The notes under the pieces were generated by a model, which searched no databases, was not told the origin of the DNA, and saw only the letters and a list, made by a program, of their open reading frames with translations. From assembly GCF_030552895.1 (NCBI RefSeq), contig NZ_CP130649.1, positions 558,001 through 622,000 on the forward strand: a stretch of 64,000 nt of DNA. The letters run 5' to 3'. Position 1 is the stretch's first letter. The number at the start of each line of letters is the position of its first letter. The stretch comes from Tatumella ptyseos. Lineage in GTDB: Bacteria > Pseudomonadota > Gammaproteobacteria > Enterobacterales > Enterobacteriaceae. This document shows positions 1-9,830 of this stretch, piece by piece. A program made the translations under genes and the position numbers.

Positions 1-713
1 ATGCGTTTAGGGGTGACAGATTTTGGAATCACGATCAACCCACTGTCTAAATGCCAACGGATAACGATTTGCGCAGGTGTTTTCTGATATTTTTTCGCTA
101 ACGTTTGAATGACCTCTTGATCAAAGACTCCCTCACCACCTTGTGCTAAAGGACTCCACGACTCGGTATGGATTTTATGCAATGCATTCCAAGTGTGTTG
201 TTGGCGTTGCTGAAATAACGGATGTAATTCGATTTGGTTTACGACGGGCGTAACCCCCGTTTCACGAATAATACGCTCCAGATGTGCCTCTTGGAAATTA
301 CAGACGCCGATACTTTTAACAAGCCCTTGGCGTTGCAGATCGATCATGCCTTCCCAAGCTTTCACATAATTATCTTGCTGCGGGCAAGGCCAATGCATCA
401 GGTAAAGATCAACATAATCCAGTTGTAACTTATTCAGACTGGTTTCTAACGCATTCTGCCAATCTGTTTGGTCAGAATTCCAGAGTTTTGTGGTAATGAA
501 CAAGTCGTCGCGAGCCAATGAAGACTCTTGCAATGCTTGGCCGACACCTTCTTCATTTTTATAAATTGCCGCGGTATCAATTGAACGATAACCGGTATTC
601 AACGCGTGGGTAACCGCCTCTTTCGTTTGTTCAATCGAAGCTTGCCATACTCCCAAACCAAGTTGTGGCATGGTACGACCATCGTGTAGCGTAACAGTTA
701 ATTGCTGTGACAT
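1..713 (-). CDS. dkgA: 2,5-diketo-D-gluconate reductase A (aldo/keto reductase), 3' end outside window
   Basis: NADPH-dependent aldo/keto reductase of the cytoplasm; the family reduces 2,5-diketogluconate and methylglyoxal or other small carbonyls. Read on the minus strand from ATG 713-711 the product starts MSQQLTVTLHDGRTMPQLGL and contains the family landmarks GYRSIDTAAIYKNEEGVG (catalytic Asp and Tyr), TTKLWN, LYLMHWP, SIGVCNF and VIPKSVTPKR. About 237 codons are inside the window; E. coli DkgA is 275 aa, so roughly 38 C-terminal residues are missing at base 1. In E. coli dkgA also lies close to metC. Identification is from recalled family sequence; DkgA rather than another AKR5 member is likely but not proven. 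Confidence 0.9.
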   Translation of the reverse strand, partial: MSQQLTVTLHDGRTMPQLGLGVWQASIEQTKEAVTHALNTGYRSIDTAAIYKNEEGVGQALQESSLARDDLFITTKLWNSDQTDWQNALETSLNKLQLDYVDLYLMHWPCPQQDNYVKAWEGMIDLQRQGLVKSIGVCNFQEAHLERIIRETGVTPVVNQIELHPLFQQRQQHTWNALHKIHTESWSPLAQGGEGVFDQEVIQTLAKKYQKTPAQIVIRWHLDSGLIVIPKSVTPKR

Positions 714-810
714 TTTAGGCTCCTTCACTCGATCAAAAGATCATGGACAGTGAGCCTAAGTGTAGTCAAATAAGTCAATTTGTGCAGGCGAACACGACTT
801 TTCGGAGTCT

Positions 811-2010
811 TTACACACTCTCTTTTAGACGAGAGAAGCCTCTTTCTAAATCAGCAATTAAGTCTTGGGGATGTTCCAAACCTATGTGCAGTCTAACCAA
901 TGTCCCTGTAAAATCGACTTGACCAACGGGACGAATTGCAGCGACCTCTTCCGGTTGGTTAGCTAAGATTAATGATTCAAACCCCCCCCAAGAGTAAGCC
1001 ATACTAAAGTGCTCGAAATGGTCAAGGAAATGGGCAAGCCTTTTAGCATCTAATTTCTCTTTCAGTATGAAAGAGAATAACCCGCTACTCCCTGAAAAAT
1101 CTCGTTGCCAGAAGCTGTGTCCAGGGCACTCTGGCAAGGCCGGATGGTTCACCCGAAAAACGTCATCGCGTTGACTCAGCCATTGTGCGATCTCTATGCT
1201 TGACGATTCGTGTTGGCGTAAACGCACAGCCAGCGTACGTAAACCGCGCGCCGTGACGTAAGCGGTATCGGCATCGACCATTTGGCCCATTAAATAGGAA
1301 TTTTCACGCAGTTGTTCTAGGCAGCGCTCGTTAGCTACGGCCGTCCCAATCATGGCATCTGAGTGACCCACTAAATATTTGGTTCCTGCTTGGATGGAAA
1401 TATCTGCCCCAGCGTCCAATGCCTTAAATAGCACCCCAGCCGCCCAAGTATTATCAACAATGACTACTGCTTGCGGAGCGATGCGGCGCACCGTTGCGAT
1501 AAGGGTAGGGATATCTTGCACTTCCATCGTAATGGAAGAGGGCGATTCTAAAAATACGACTCGTGTTGTGGGACGAAGCCATTGGTCAATCTCTGCACCG
1601 GAAAGGGCAGGGAAATAGGTTGTTTCAACGGCAAGTTTTTTAAGAATGGTTGAGCAAAAATCCTGAGTAGGTTCGTAGACGGATCCGCTTACAAGAATAT
1701 GATCGCCGGCTTCAACGAAAGCGAGGATTGCATTGGCCACTGCCGCGGCACCACAAGGATAAAGCACACAGCCCGCACCGTTCTCCAGTTCAGTCATCGC
1801 GTCTTGTAAAGCAAAGTGCGTCAATGTACCCCGACGACCATAAAAGAGTTCTCTCTTCGCCCGGCCTGCGGTGGCGAGTTTCTTATCGGCTACCGTGGGG
1901 AAAACTAAGGAGGAGGCACGCTGGATCACCGAGTTGACTGCGCCTTGAGTGTAACGTGGTTTACGACCCGCACTTATTAGTGTGGTTTCAATATGTTGCT
2001 TATCGGACAT
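811..2010 (-). CDS. metC: Cystathionine beta-lyase
   Basis: PLP enzyme that splits L-cystathionine to homocysteine, pyruvate and ammonia in methionine synthesis. The 399-residue product matches E. coli MetC (395 aa) throughout. The PLP lysine is K211 in [12 protein letters not shown], and [10 protein letters not shown] and [15 protein letters not shown] are cofactor-fold motifs. I start at ATG 2010 ([10 protein letters not shown]); a TTG four codons upstream (2022) stays open, but the ATG agrees with the family N-terminus. It is divergent from exbB, the same arrangement as in E. coli. I saw no convincing MetJ box in the upstream region. Confidence 0.96.
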   Translation of the reverse strand: MSDKQHIETTLISAGRKPRYTQGAVNSVIQRASSLVFPTVADKKLATAGRAKRELFYGRRGTLTHFALQDAMTELENGAGCVLYPCGAAAVANAILAFVEAGDHILVSGSVYEPTQDFCSTILKKLAVETTYFPALSGAEIDQWLRPTTRVVFLESPSSITMEVQDIPTLIATVRRIAPQAVVIVDNTWAAGVLFKALDAGADISIQAGTKYLVGHSDAMIGTAVANERCLEQLRENSYLMGQMVDADTAYVTARGLRTLAVRLRQHESSSIEIAQWLSQRDDVFRVNHPALPECPGHSFWQRDFSGSSGLFSFILKEKLDAKRLAHFLDHFEHFSMAYSWGGFESLILANQPEEVAAIRPVGQVDFTGTLVRLHIGLEHPQDLIADLERGFSRLKESV

Positions 2011-2201
2011 TAGGATTCCCAACTCTTTATCATTCGATTACCGCTAGAGTAAGCAGAGTTGATAAAAAAGGGCAGGATTTTTTTAGGCTAAACAGTCATA
2101 ACAGTATACTTATAATCTCTTAAAAAACTTCGCCCGATCTCTGTTTGTAACTGGCTGTTTTTAGCGAATATTATTCGTGAGATAGTTTTCATTATGTAAA
2201 T

Positions 2202-2220
2202 AGTAATGATAACTACTATC
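2202..2220. promoter_or_regulatory. Candidate Fur box in the metC-exbB intergenic region
   Basis: AGTAATGATAACTACTATC matches 14 of 19 positions of the Fur consensus GATAATGATAATCATTATC. It lies 63 bp before the exbB start, where a -35 element would be expected for a TATCAT -10 at 2239-2244. Iron repression of exbBD by Fur is established in enterobacteria; the site itself is inferred by eye. Confidence 0.65.
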
Positions 2221-2282
2221 AATAGAATTTGCTTTTGGTATCATAGAGCCAATTGTTTTACGCAACAGACCGAGGCTATAAA

Positions 2283-3032
2283 ATGAGTGTGGTGACCAAT
2301 AATCTGATGCAGACAGATTTATCTGTATTAGGCATGTACCAACATGCTGATATTGTTGTAAAAGTTGTGATGATAGGTTTACTACTCGCCTCCGTTGCGA
2401 CCTGGGCAATTTTCTTTGCCAAGTATACAGAGCTGAGTGCTGCTAAACGTCGCCTCAAAGCAGATCAACTCGCCCTAAAGGAAGCGCGTACCCTTGATGG
2501 CGCTGGAAAAATTGCTCAACAATTTTCTAAAAATAGCCATGCAGCGATGCTGGTCGCAGAAGCCCTGGATGAACGCATACTGTCTGCACAAAGTGATGAC
2601 CAAGCGGGCATTAAAGAGCGTACCGTCTTTCGTCTAGAGCGCCAAGTTGCGCGAATTGGCCGCCACGCTAGCCGTAATAATGGCTTTTTAGCGACCATTG
2701 GTTCTGTCTCACCCTTTATCGGCCTATTTGGTACGGTTTGGGGGATCATGAATAGTTTTATTGGTATTGCTAAAACGCAAACCACTAATCTTGCCGTTGT
2801 CGCGCCAGGTATTGCCGAAGCGCTCTTAGCTACCGCGGTTGGTTTAGTTGCGGCAATTCCTGCGGTGGTAATTTATAACGTCTTTGCACGAATGATAGCC
2901 GGTTATAAAGCCTCTTTAGGTGATAGTGCTGCACAGATTATTCTGTTACAAAGTCGCGATGCGGACCTACAAAGTAGTAGTTACACCGCCATGGCGCAAA
3001 ATACGTCTGCTCAAAAACTTCGCGTAGGATAA
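2283..3032 (+). CDS. exbB: TonB-system energy transducer ExbB
   Basis: Inner-membrane proton-channel subunit that forms the ExbB-ExbD-TonB motor powering siderophore and B12 uptake across the outer membrane. The 249-residue product has an N-terminal membrane segment (about residues 20-45) and two more in the MotA/TolQ/ExbB domain (NGFLATIGSVSPFIGLFGTVWGI and the GIAEALLATAVGLVAAIPAVVIYN region). The start is ATG 2283 with GAGG seven bases upstream; the reading frame stays open ten codons further up without support. exbD follows five bases later. Fur control is likely from the upstream box. Confidence 0.97.
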   Translation: MSVVTNNLMQTDLSVLGMYQHADIVVKVVMIGLLLASVATWAIFFAKYTELSAAKRRLKADQLALKEARTLDGAGKIAQQFSKNSHAAMLVAEALDERILSAQSDDQAGIKERTVFRLERQVARIGRHASRNNGFLATIGSVSPFIGLFGTVWGIMNSFIGIAKTQTTNLAVVAPGIAEALLATAVGLVAAIPAVVIYNVFARMIAGYKASLGDSAAQIILLQSRDADLQSSSYTAMAQNTSAQKLRVG

Positions 3033-3037
3033 TTGTC

Positions 3038-3460
3038 ATGGCAATGCGACTCAATGATGAAGTAGACGGCGACGGTGAAATGCATGAGATTAACGTCACG
3101 CCTTTTATCGATGTGATGTTAGTTTTACTTATCATCTTTATGGTGGCAGCGCCGTTAGCGACGGTTGATGTACGTGTCAATCTTCCTGCCTCAACGAGCA
3201 CGCCGCAACCTAGACCAGAAAAACCGGTATACCTAAGTGTGAAAGAGGGTAACCAGCTATTCGTCGGTAACGATGCAGTGAGTAAGCAAGATCTGGTTCA
3301 AAAAATTGTTGCGCAGACGCAAGGTAATAAAGAGACGACGATTTTTTTCCAAGCAGACAAAACGATTGATTACGCTACGCTAATGAGCATCATGGATGAC
3401 CTACGTGGCGCTGGATATCTTAAGATAGGATTAATGGGCTTAGAGCGCGCGCAAAAATAA
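3038..3460 (+). CDS. exbD: TonB-system transport protein ExbD
   Basis: Single-span inner-membrane partner of ExbB with a periplasmic C-terminal domain. The 140 aa product (E. coli 141) carries the family signature EINVTPFIDVMLVLLIIFMV. The aspartate of that segment (about residue 25) is the protonatable residue essential for the motor. The C-terminal TolR/ExbD domain ends LMGLERAQK. It is co-transcribed with exbB and followed at once by a strong terminator. Confidence 0.97.
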   Translation: MAMRLNDEVDGDGEMHEINVTPFIDVMLVLLIIFMVAAPLATVDVRVNLPASTSTPQPRPEKPVYLSVKEGNQLFVGNDAVSKQDLVQKIVAQTQGNKETTIFFQADKTIDYATLMSIMDDLRGAGYLKIGLMGLERAQK

Positions 3461-3481
3461 CCCTTAATTTTTATCGAATAG

Positions 3482-3505
3482 TCCTCCTTCGGGAGGATTT
3501 TTTTT
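3482..3505 (+). terminator. Rho-independent terminator of exbBD
   Basis: Six-base-pair stem TCCTCC/GGAGGA closed by a TTCG tetraloop, followed by eight T. Confidence 0.9.
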
Positions 3506-3617
3506 GCCTAAGACATGGTTGTTTATTAATTGTTATAATTTTTTTAATGAAAAGTTATATTAATAGTATTACAAAAGGGGACGACAAGAGTAAAAAAATA
3601 AATGTGAGAAACGTCTA

Positions 3618-4919
3618 ATGAGCTATACAGAATCGTCTTCTAGTCCTTCAGCTTGGCAAAATGCGAAATCTATCTTTCGTGTGACAAGTGGTAACTTTCT
3701 CGAAATGTATGATTTCATGGTATTTGGTTATTACGCGACCGCGATAGCCAATACCTTTTTTCCGGGGAGTAACCCCTTCGCCTCTTTGATGCTGACATTG
3801 ATGACCTTCGGTGCCGGTTTTTTAATGCGTCCGCTCGGTGCGGTGATACTCGGTACCTATATCGATCAACATGGCCGCCGTAAAGGGCTACTCATTACTC
3901 TAGGCTTGATGGCATTAGGGACCCTAACCATCGCGGTTGTGCCTGGATATCATACTCTAGGAATACTTGCGCCTATATTAGTGTTAATCGGCCGTTTACT
4001 ACAAGGTTTCTCAGCGGGAGTAGAATTAGGTGGTGTATCAGTTTACCTTTCTGAAATCGCACCGCCTGGACGTCGAGGTTTTTTTGTAAGTTGGCAATCC
4101 GGTAGCCAACAAATCTCAGTTATTTTCGCTGCTCTATTAGGGTTAGTACTTAATCATGTTGTGGGAAAGGAGGCGGTCTCCGAGTGGGCATGGCGCATCC
4201 CTTTCTTTATTGGTTGCATGGTTGTTCCTTTTTTATTTTATATTCGCCGTTCACTCGAAGAAACCGAAGCTTTCAAAGAAAAAAAACACCGCCCTGGAAT
4301 GCGAGAAATTGCGCGTTCAGTATTACGTAATTGGGCGCTGGTTATTGCTGGCATGTTTATGGTCGTTACTACCACAGTGATGTTTTATATGATTACCGCC
4401 TTCACACCAACCTTTGGTAAAGCGGTACTCAATATGAGTGACCAGCAAAGCTTTTTAGTCACTTTATTTGTTGGGATCTCAAACTTATTTTGGCTACCCA
4501 TCATGGGTGCGTTGTCCGATCGAGTGGGGCGTCGTCCATTATTAATTATCTTCACTTTATTAATGATTGCCACTGCTTGGCCTGTATTACGCTGGCTGGT
4601 GGCCGCACCAACCTTTTCACACTTAATAGAAACTGAATTATGGTTATCATTTCTTTATGCGAGCTATAACGGGGCGATGGTGGTTTGGCTAGCAGAAGTT
4701 ATGCCTGTCGACGTTAAAGCCTCTGGTTTCTCTCTCGCCTACAGCTTAGCCACGGCGTTATTTGGGGGATTTACTCCAGCAGTTTCTAGTTACTTAATTC
4801 ATGTTACCGGTGATAAAGCAATGCCGGGTGCGTGGTTAACGCTTGCGGCAGTGTGCGGTTTTATTGGATCACTCTGTTTAGGGTGGTTAGTCAAACGTTA
4901 TAACCGAACCGCACATTAG
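3618..4919 (+). CDS. MHS-family proton symporter, citrate/tricarballylate type
   Basis: A 433-residue, 12-span major-facilitator protein of the metabolite:H+ symporter family. It aligns along its length with CitA-type citrate carriers: [37 protein letters not shown] between TM2 and TM3, [32 protein letters not shown] and [10 protein letters not shown]. The likely job is proton-coupled uptake of citrate or a related tricarboxylate such as tricarballylate; sequence alone does not fix the substrate. It stands alone between exbD and a GGDEF-EAL gene, with no tricarballylate or citrate catabolic genes beside it. The ribosome binding site is weak. Confidence 0.85.
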   Translation: MSYTESSSSPSAWQNAKSIFRVTSGNFLEMYDFMVFGYYATAIANTFFPGSNPFASLMLTLMTFGAGFLMRPLGAVILGTYIDQHGRRKGLLITLGLMALGTLTIAVVPGYHTLGILAPILVLIGRLLQGFSAGVELGGVSVYLSEIAPPGRRGFFVSWQSGSQQISVIFAALLGLVLNHVVGKEAVSEWAWRIPFFIGCMVVPFLFYIRRSLEETEAFKEKKHRPGMREIARSVLRNWALVIAGMFMVVTTTVMFYMITAFTPTFGKAVLNMSDQQSFLVTLFVGISNLFWLPIMGALSDRVGRRPLLIIFTLLMIATAWPVLRWLVAAPTFSHLIETELWLSFLYASYNGAMVVWLAEVMPVDVKASGFSLAYSLATALFGGFTPAVSSYLIHVTGDKAMPGAWLTLAAVCGFIGSLCLGWLVKRYNRTAH

Positions 4920-4936
4920 TATCATTAACTTTCTTA

Positions 4937-4964
4937 TGCAGCAGATGCCAGGTAATCTGCTGCA
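4937..4964 (+). terminator. Hairpin after the MHS transporter gene
   Basis: Perfect ten-base inverted repeat TGCAGCAGAT/ATCTGCTGCA with an 8-nt loop, 17 bases after the stop. No T-run follows, so intrinsic termination would be weak; an mRNA 3'-end stabiliser is equally possible. Confidence 0.5.
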
Positions 4965-5109
4965 AATGTAAAAATTAAATAAATTAAACCCCTTATTCTT
5001 AAATACATTGTTTACTGGCGACTTAATCACGTAATATTAAAAATAATTTATTATTAAGATATTCGGTATGACGATAATCCAGCCGAGTAGGGTGAAGTAG
5101 GAGAGCCAG

Positions 5110-7191
5110 TTGGATACGATGAATATGATGCATGTTACGTGGGATAGCGGTTTAGTCATCGCGTCCATATTTATTGCATTCCTCGCCTCTTTCTCTGCGT
5201 TAGATACTGTCGCGAGAGTCACCGATAGCCGTGGTGTGAAAGCCCTCTTTTGGTTAGTCGGTGGCGGGGCAGCAATGGGCATTGGTATTTGGTCAATGCA
5301 CTTCATTGGTATGTTGGCGATGCACTTCCAAGTGCCAATGCGTTATAACCTCGGTGAAACCGTATTTTCAATTATCGTTGCAGTGATTGGATCTATTGTT
5401 GCTTTATGGGCGGTATTCCGTCATAACCAATTTACCTTAAAGAACCTGCTGATTGGCGCAACTGTCTTAGGTTCTTCTGTTGTTGCTATGCATTACACGG
5501 GTATGGCCGGGCTGCGTATTAATCAGCCTATCGTTTGGCATACGACACCTGTCGTCATCTCAATTATTATTGCCTACACTGCCTCTGCAGTTGCTCTGTG
5601 GCTTGCATTCAGACTTCGTAACAATGATGCGGGGGTATTAAACCGCCGTTTTATTGCGGCCTTAGTGATGGGGGCTGCCATTGCCGGGATGCACTATACC
5701 GGAATGTATGCCGCGCATTTTGAATCCACGATGCAGGTCTTGCCTGGGGGCATTGGCTCACAAAGGTTAATCATTTGGGTGTTTATGTTCACCCTTATCA
5801 TCTTAGGCAGCAACTTGTTTGGTGCCATGATTGAGTCGCAATTACGCGTTTCTCGTATGGCTACCAAACTTAAGCAAAGGAATGAAGAATTACGGCAAAT
5901 GGCGATGCATGATCCGCTCACCAACCTTGCTAACCGAACGCTATTTGAAAATAAACTCAATGATTATATCGCCAGCGCTAAACAAAATACCTCAAGTTTC
6001 AGCCTGCTCTATATGGATCTCGATGGATTCAAAATGGTTAATGATGCCTATGGTCATGATATCGGCGATAAATTACTAGTCGACGTGGCTAAACGGCTTG
6101 AGCTGGCTATTAATCCGAGTGATATCCTCGCAAGAGTGGGGGGCGATGAGTTCGTTTTATTGTCCAACGCCAATTCGGAGGCAGATGCTTCGCTATTAGC
6201 TGAAAAACTAGTAGCCGCTATTGAGCCGGAATTCCAAGTAGAAAGCTTTGAGTTAAGAGTTTCCTTAAGCATTGGTATTGCAATGTTCCCTACGCATGGC
6301 ATTGAAGCGAGAGAAATGCTTTTCAATGCAGACTCGGCCATGTATCACACTAAAAATAGTGGGCGTAATGGTTTTAGTGTATATCAGCCGTCGATGAGCC
6401 CGATTGGCCGTAGTCAAGTTCAGCTTAAAAATGAATTATGGCGTGCTATACATAACAATGAGTTACGCTTATTTTATCAGCCTAAACTAAATGTCACCTC
6501 GGGTGAAATAATTGGCTACGAAGCTTTGGTCCGCTGGCAGCATCCGGAACGAGGATTAAAAACCCCAGATAAGTTCCTGCCTATCGCCGAGCAAACGGGG
6601 ATGATCTTATTGCTAGGTGAATGGGTGTTGAATGAAGCCTGTCGTCAGCTAGCAATTTGGCATCAGCAGGGGGCGGATCACCTGTCAATTTCTGTGAACC
6701 TCTCCGCTCAACAATTTGAGCAAAAAAGTCTGGTTTACTTAGTGACAAGAACGCTTGAAGAATACCGGTTGGCTCCCGATAAATTGATTTTAGAAATCAC
6801 CGAGACAACGGCAATGCGTTATCCGCAAGAGAGTATTAAGATCCTTGAGGAGTTGAAAGCGATTGGCGTGCAGGTCGCGATTGACGACTTCGGTACGGGC
6901 TATTCAAGCCTACTCTATCTGCAGAATATGCCGGCGACGGAACTTAAAATAGATCGTGCCTTTATTAATAGCATAGGCCATAAAGATACTGACCCTCGAC
7001 TATTATCAATGATTATTGAGCTAGCGAAGAGTATGAATTTGAATATTGTCGCGGAAGGTGTTGAAAGTGAAGCACAACAGGCTTACTTGGTGAATTTAGG
7101 TTGTGATGTACATCAAGGTTATTACTTTAGCCGGCCCGTCCCGCCTTCTGAAATTACGGTAGTCGCCAATAAATATCCGGCGCGAGCTTAA
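5110..7191 (+). CDS. MHYT-GGDEF-EAL membrane c-di-GMP signalling protein
   Basis: A 693 aa inner-membrane protein with an N-terminal MHYT sensor (about residues 10-230). Its repeated MHFIGM, MHYTGMAG and MHYTGMYAAHF motifs are thought to bind copper and sense a diatomic gas. The GGDEF domain (about 265-430) has an intact GGDEF near residue 345. The EAL domain (about 440-685) has intact YEALVRW near 469 and DDFGTGYSS near 591. Both cyclase and phosphodiesterase signatures look usable, so net activity cannot be called. AGGAG at 5099-5103 points to the TTG start at 5110; ATG 5119 is the alternative. It is a single-gene unit. Confidence 0.93.
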   Translation: MDTMNMMHVTWDSGLVIASIFIAFLASFSALDTVARVTDSRGVKALFWLVGGGAAMGIGIWSMHFIGMLAMHFQVPMRYNLGETVFSIIVAVIGSIVALWAVFRHNQFTLKNLLIGATVLGSSVVAMHYTGMAGLRINQPIVWHTTPVVISIIIAYTASAVALWLAFRLRNNDAGVLNRRFIAALVMGAAIAGMHYTGMYAAHFESTMQVLPGGIGSQRLIIWVFMFTLIILGSNLFGAMIESQLRVSRMATKLKQRNEELRQMAMHDPLTNLANRTLFENKLNDYIASAKQNTSSFSLLYMDLDGFKMVNDAYGHDIGDKLLVDVAKRLELAINPSDILARVGGDEFVLLSNANSEADASLLAEKLVAAIEPEFQVESFELRVSLSIGIAMFPTHGIEAREMLFNADSAMYHTKNSGRNGFSVYQPSMSPIGRSQVQLKNELWRAIHNNELRLFYQPKLNVTSGEIIGYEALVRWQHPERGLKTPDKFLPIAEQTGMILLLGEWVLNEACRQLAIWHQQGADHLSISVNLSAQQFEQKSLVYLVTRTLEEYRLAPDKLILEITETTAMRYPQESIKILEELKAIGVQVAIDDFGTGYSSLLYLQNMPATELKIDRAFINSIGHKDTDPRLLSMIIELAKSMNLNIVAEGVESEAQQAYLVNLGCDVHQGYYFSRPVPPSEITVVANKYPARA

Positions 7192-7196
7192 AAATG

Positions 7197-7223
7197 ATTG
7201 CGGACCTTAAATAGGTCCGCAAT
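7197..7223. terminator. Bidirectional hairpin between the GGDEF-EAL gene and ftnA
   Basis: Perfect 11-bp inverted repeat ATTGCGGACCT/AGGTCCGCAAT with a 5-nt loop, placed between two convergent genes. There is little T-run on either strand. Confidence 0.65.
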
Positions 7224-7231
7224 AGCACATA

Positions 7232-7750
7232 TTAGTTATGAGATGTGACGGGATGAGACTCTGAATTCATCTCACCTAAGTCTTTATCAATCAAGAACAG
7301 TCCATTCGAGCTATTCTCAAGCATTCCCAGCTTATCCAGAACCGTTTTAAATAACTTCTCTTCTTCGTGCTGTTCGGCAACATACCATTGTAGGAAGTTA
7401 AAGGTTGAATAATCTTGTGACGTCATCGCAGCATGGGCGAGCTCATTAATTTTTTGCGTAATCAGCTGTTCGTGACGATAAGTTAAGTTGAAAAGATCAT
7501 TAACCGAATCAAAGGTTACTGGAGGCGCTTCAATGGTACCCAGTACAGGTAATGCGCCAGCATCGCTGAGATAGTTGAATAGACGTTGCATGTGGTCCAT
7601 TTCTTCACGCGAATGGCTGCGTAAAAAAGAGGCGGCACCCTCTAAGCCTTTATCACTGCACCAAGCGCTCATTTGCAGGTAAAGATTTGCAGAATAAAAC
7701 TCAAGGTTGAGTTGTTCGTTTAGACGAGAAACCATATCAGGCGTCAGCAT
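7232..7750 (-). CDS. ftnA: Non-heme ferritin
   Basis: Cytoplasmic 24-mer iron-storage protein. The 172 aa product (E. coli FtnA 165) keeps the ferroxidase ligands in [17 protein letters not shown] and [15 protein letters not shown], plus [14 protein letters not shown] and [18 protein letters not shown]. The C-terminus is a few residues longer than in E. coli and ends [10 protein letters not shown] Fur-like sequence lies upstream at 7861-7879, but in E. coli Fur activates ftnA indirectly, so its role here is open. Confidence 0.96.
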   Translation of the reverse strand: MLTPDMVSRLNEQLNLEFYSANLYLQMSAWCSDKGLEGAASFLRSHSREEMDHMQRLFNYLSDAGALPVLGTIEAPPVTFDSVNDLFNLTYRHEQLITQKINELAHAAMTSQDYSTFNFLQWYVAEQHEEEKLFKTVLDKLGMLENSSNGLFLIDKDLGEMNSESHPVTSHN

Positions 7751-7860
7751 AGTTGTATCCCCAAAAGTAAAAATCGACTGTCTATGGTTAATAATTATGC
7801 ACTATGCTAAGCGATAAATAAAGTAAGAGAATAAAAATTTCCCATTTAAATCAATTAGTT

Positions 7861-7879
7861 AATAATAAAAATCATTCCA
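7861..7879. promoter_or_regulatory. Weak Fur-like sequence in the ftnA-prfC intergenic region
   Basis: AATAATAAAAATCATTCCA matches about 13 of 19 Fur consensus positions, 111 bp before ftnA. The whole 7751-8072 gap is AT-rich, so chance similarity is quite possible. Apart from this I see only the promoter zones of the two divergent genes there. Confidence 0.3.
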
Positions 7880-8072
7880 TATATTGAATGTAATTGTTAA
7901 TCATTCTTAGTCCACATTACCTCATTGTGTATAGACTTTGCTGAGGGAACAAATTTTATCCCGCCAAGGTCACAGGGTAATACCGAACCCTAGGGAAATC
8001 GTGTAAACTAGCGGCAATTGTCTTCATTGAGTGCTTAAGTACTCGCAAACATCAGGAATTAAAGTAAAAAGC

Positions 8073-9662
8073 ATGTCTACAGAACGCCTTCTGCAAGAAG
8101 TCGCCCTTCGGCGCACTTTCGCTATCATTTCTCACCCTGATGCAGGTAAAACCACTATCACTGAAAAAGTCCTGCTATTTGGGCAAGCTATTCAGACTGC
8201 AGGAACGGTTAAAGGACGCGGATCAAACCAACACGCGAAATCTGACTGGATGGAAATGGAAAAACAGAGAGGGATTTCTATAACGACCTCTGTGATGCAG
8301 TTCCCTTACCACGATAAACTCGTTAACCTTCTCGATACCCCAGGGCACGAAGACTTCTCTGAAGATACCTACCGGACACTCACTGCCGTCGACTGCTGCT
8401 TAATGGTTATTGATGCGGCGAAAGGGGTTGAGGATCGTACTCGTAAATTGATGGAAGTCACTCGTTTACGCGATACACCTATTCTCACCTTTATGAATAA
8501 GTTGGACCGTGATATCCGTGATCCCATGGAGCTGCTCGACGAAGTTGAAAGCGAACTAAAAATAGCTTGTGCCCCCATCACCTGGCCGATTGGCTGTGGA
8601 AAACTCTTTAAAGGCGTTTACCACCTCTATGATGATGAAGTGATCTTATATCAATCAGGTAAAGGCCATACCATTCAAGAAGTTCGTAAAATCAAAGGGC
8701 TGAATAATCCTGAGGTCGATACTACGATTGGTGAAGAGCTGGCTGGTCAATTACGCGATGAACTAGAACTGGTTCAAGGGGCTTCCCATGAGTTCGATCG
8801 TGACCTATTTCTTCAAGGCAAACTTAGCCCAGTATTTTTTGGTACCGCGCTGGGTAACTTCGGTGTCGACCATATGCTTGATGGCTTAGTCGATTGGGCG
8901 CCTTCGCCAATGCCACGTTCTACAGACCAACGGGAAGTGGTTGCTGGCGAAGATAAATTTTCTGGTTTTGTGTTTAAAATTCAAGCGAACATGGATCCTA
9001 AGCACCGTGACCGTGTTGCCTTTATGCGAATCGTCTCTGGTAAGTATGAAAAAGGCATGAAAATGTATCAAGTGCGCACAGGGAAAGATGTCGTAATCTC
9101 TGACGCATTAACCTTTATGGCGGGTGATCGTGCTCATGTTGAAGAAGCATGGCCTGGCGATATCATTGGTCTGCATAACCATGGCACAATTCAGATTGGT
9201 GACTCCTTCACGCAAGGCGAGAAAATGAAGTTTACGGGTATTCCTAACTTCGCCCCAGAATTATTCCGCCGAATTCGTCTTCGCGATCCTCTAAAGCAGA
9301 AGCAGCTTCTCAAAGGGCTGGTCCAGCTATCTGAAGAGGGTGCGGTACAGGTTTTCCGTCCGGTGAGTAATAATGATTTAATTGTCGGTGCGGTCGGTGT
9401 CCTACAGTTTGATGTGGTCGTGGCACGATTAAAATCAGAATATAATGTTGAAGCGATTTACGAATCGATTAACGTCTCGACCGCACGCTGGGTAGAGTGT
9501 AACGATGTTAAGAAATTCGACGAGTTTCAACGGAAAAATGAAGTCAATCTTGCACTGGATGGTGGGGATAACCTTACCTACATTGCACCGACCATGGTCA
9601 ATCTTAATATTACTCAAGAACGTTACCCAGACGTTGTCTTCCGTAAAACCCGCGAACACTAA
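8073..9662 (+). CDS. prfC: Peptide chain release factor 3
   Basis: Translational GTPase that recycles RF1/RF2 from the ribosome after peptide release. The G1 loop is [10 protein letters not shown]3 is DTPGHEDF and G4 is NKLD, followed by the domain II and III regions expected for RF3. Starting at ATG 8073 ([16 protein letters not shown]) gives 529 aa, exactly the E. coli length. The frame is open 14 codons further upstream but lacks support. It has its own terminator and is followed by osmY as in E. coli. Confidence 0.98.
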   Translation: MSTERLLQEVALRRTFAIISHPDAGKTTITEKVLLFGQAIQTAGTVKGRGSNQHAKSDWMEMEKQRGISITTSVMQFPYHDKLVNLLDTPGHEDFSEDTYRTLTAVDCCLMVIDAAKGVEDRTRKLMEVTRLRDTPILTFMNKLDRDIRDPMELLDEVESELKIACAPITWPIGCGKLFKGVYHLYDDEVILYQSGKGHTIQEVRKIKGLNNPEVDTTIGEELAGQLRDELELVQGASHEFDRDLFLQGKLSPVFFGTALGNFGVDHMLDGLVDWAPSPMPRSTDQREVVAGEDKFSGFVFKIQANMDPKHRDRVAFMRIVSGKYEKGMKMYQVRTGKDVVISDALTFMAGDRAHVEEAWPGDIIGLHNHGTIQIGDSFTQGEKMKFTGIPNFAPELFRRIRLRDPLKQKQLLKGLVQLSEEGAVQVFRPVSNNDLIVGAVGVLQFDVVVARLKSEYNVEAIYESINVSTARWVECNDVKKFDEFQRKNEVNLALDGGDNLTYIAPTMVNLNITQERYPDVVFRKTREH

Positions 9663-9670
9663 TTCCCATC

Positions 9671-9696
9671 AACCCACCTTCACGGTGGGTTTTTTT
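9671..9696 (+). terminator. Rho-independent terminator of prfC
   Basis: AACCCACC/GGTGGGTT stem with a 5-nt loop followed by a run of T, nine bases after the prfC stop. Confidence 0.9.
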
Positions 9697-9786
9697 ACCT
9701 CGTTTGTCAGTTAAATCTTAAAACCGCACAAAATAAATAAACTCTACTATTCTTATTACAATACCGATTGAAGGAAAGAATAATAC

Positions 9787-9822
9787 TTTCTCAGTTAACG
9801 GCTAAGAGTCGCTCCTGAGAAA
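9787..9822 (+). promoter_or_regulatory. 5'-UTR hairpin just upstream of osmY
   Basis: TTTCTCAG and CTGAGAAA form a perfect 8-bp stem with a 20-nt loop. The right arm contains the only Shine-Dalgarno-like purines (GAGAAA) before the ATG at 9831. It could mask the ribosome binding site; a chance inverted repeat is not excluded. Confidence 0.4.
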
Positions 9823-9830
9823 TTAATACT

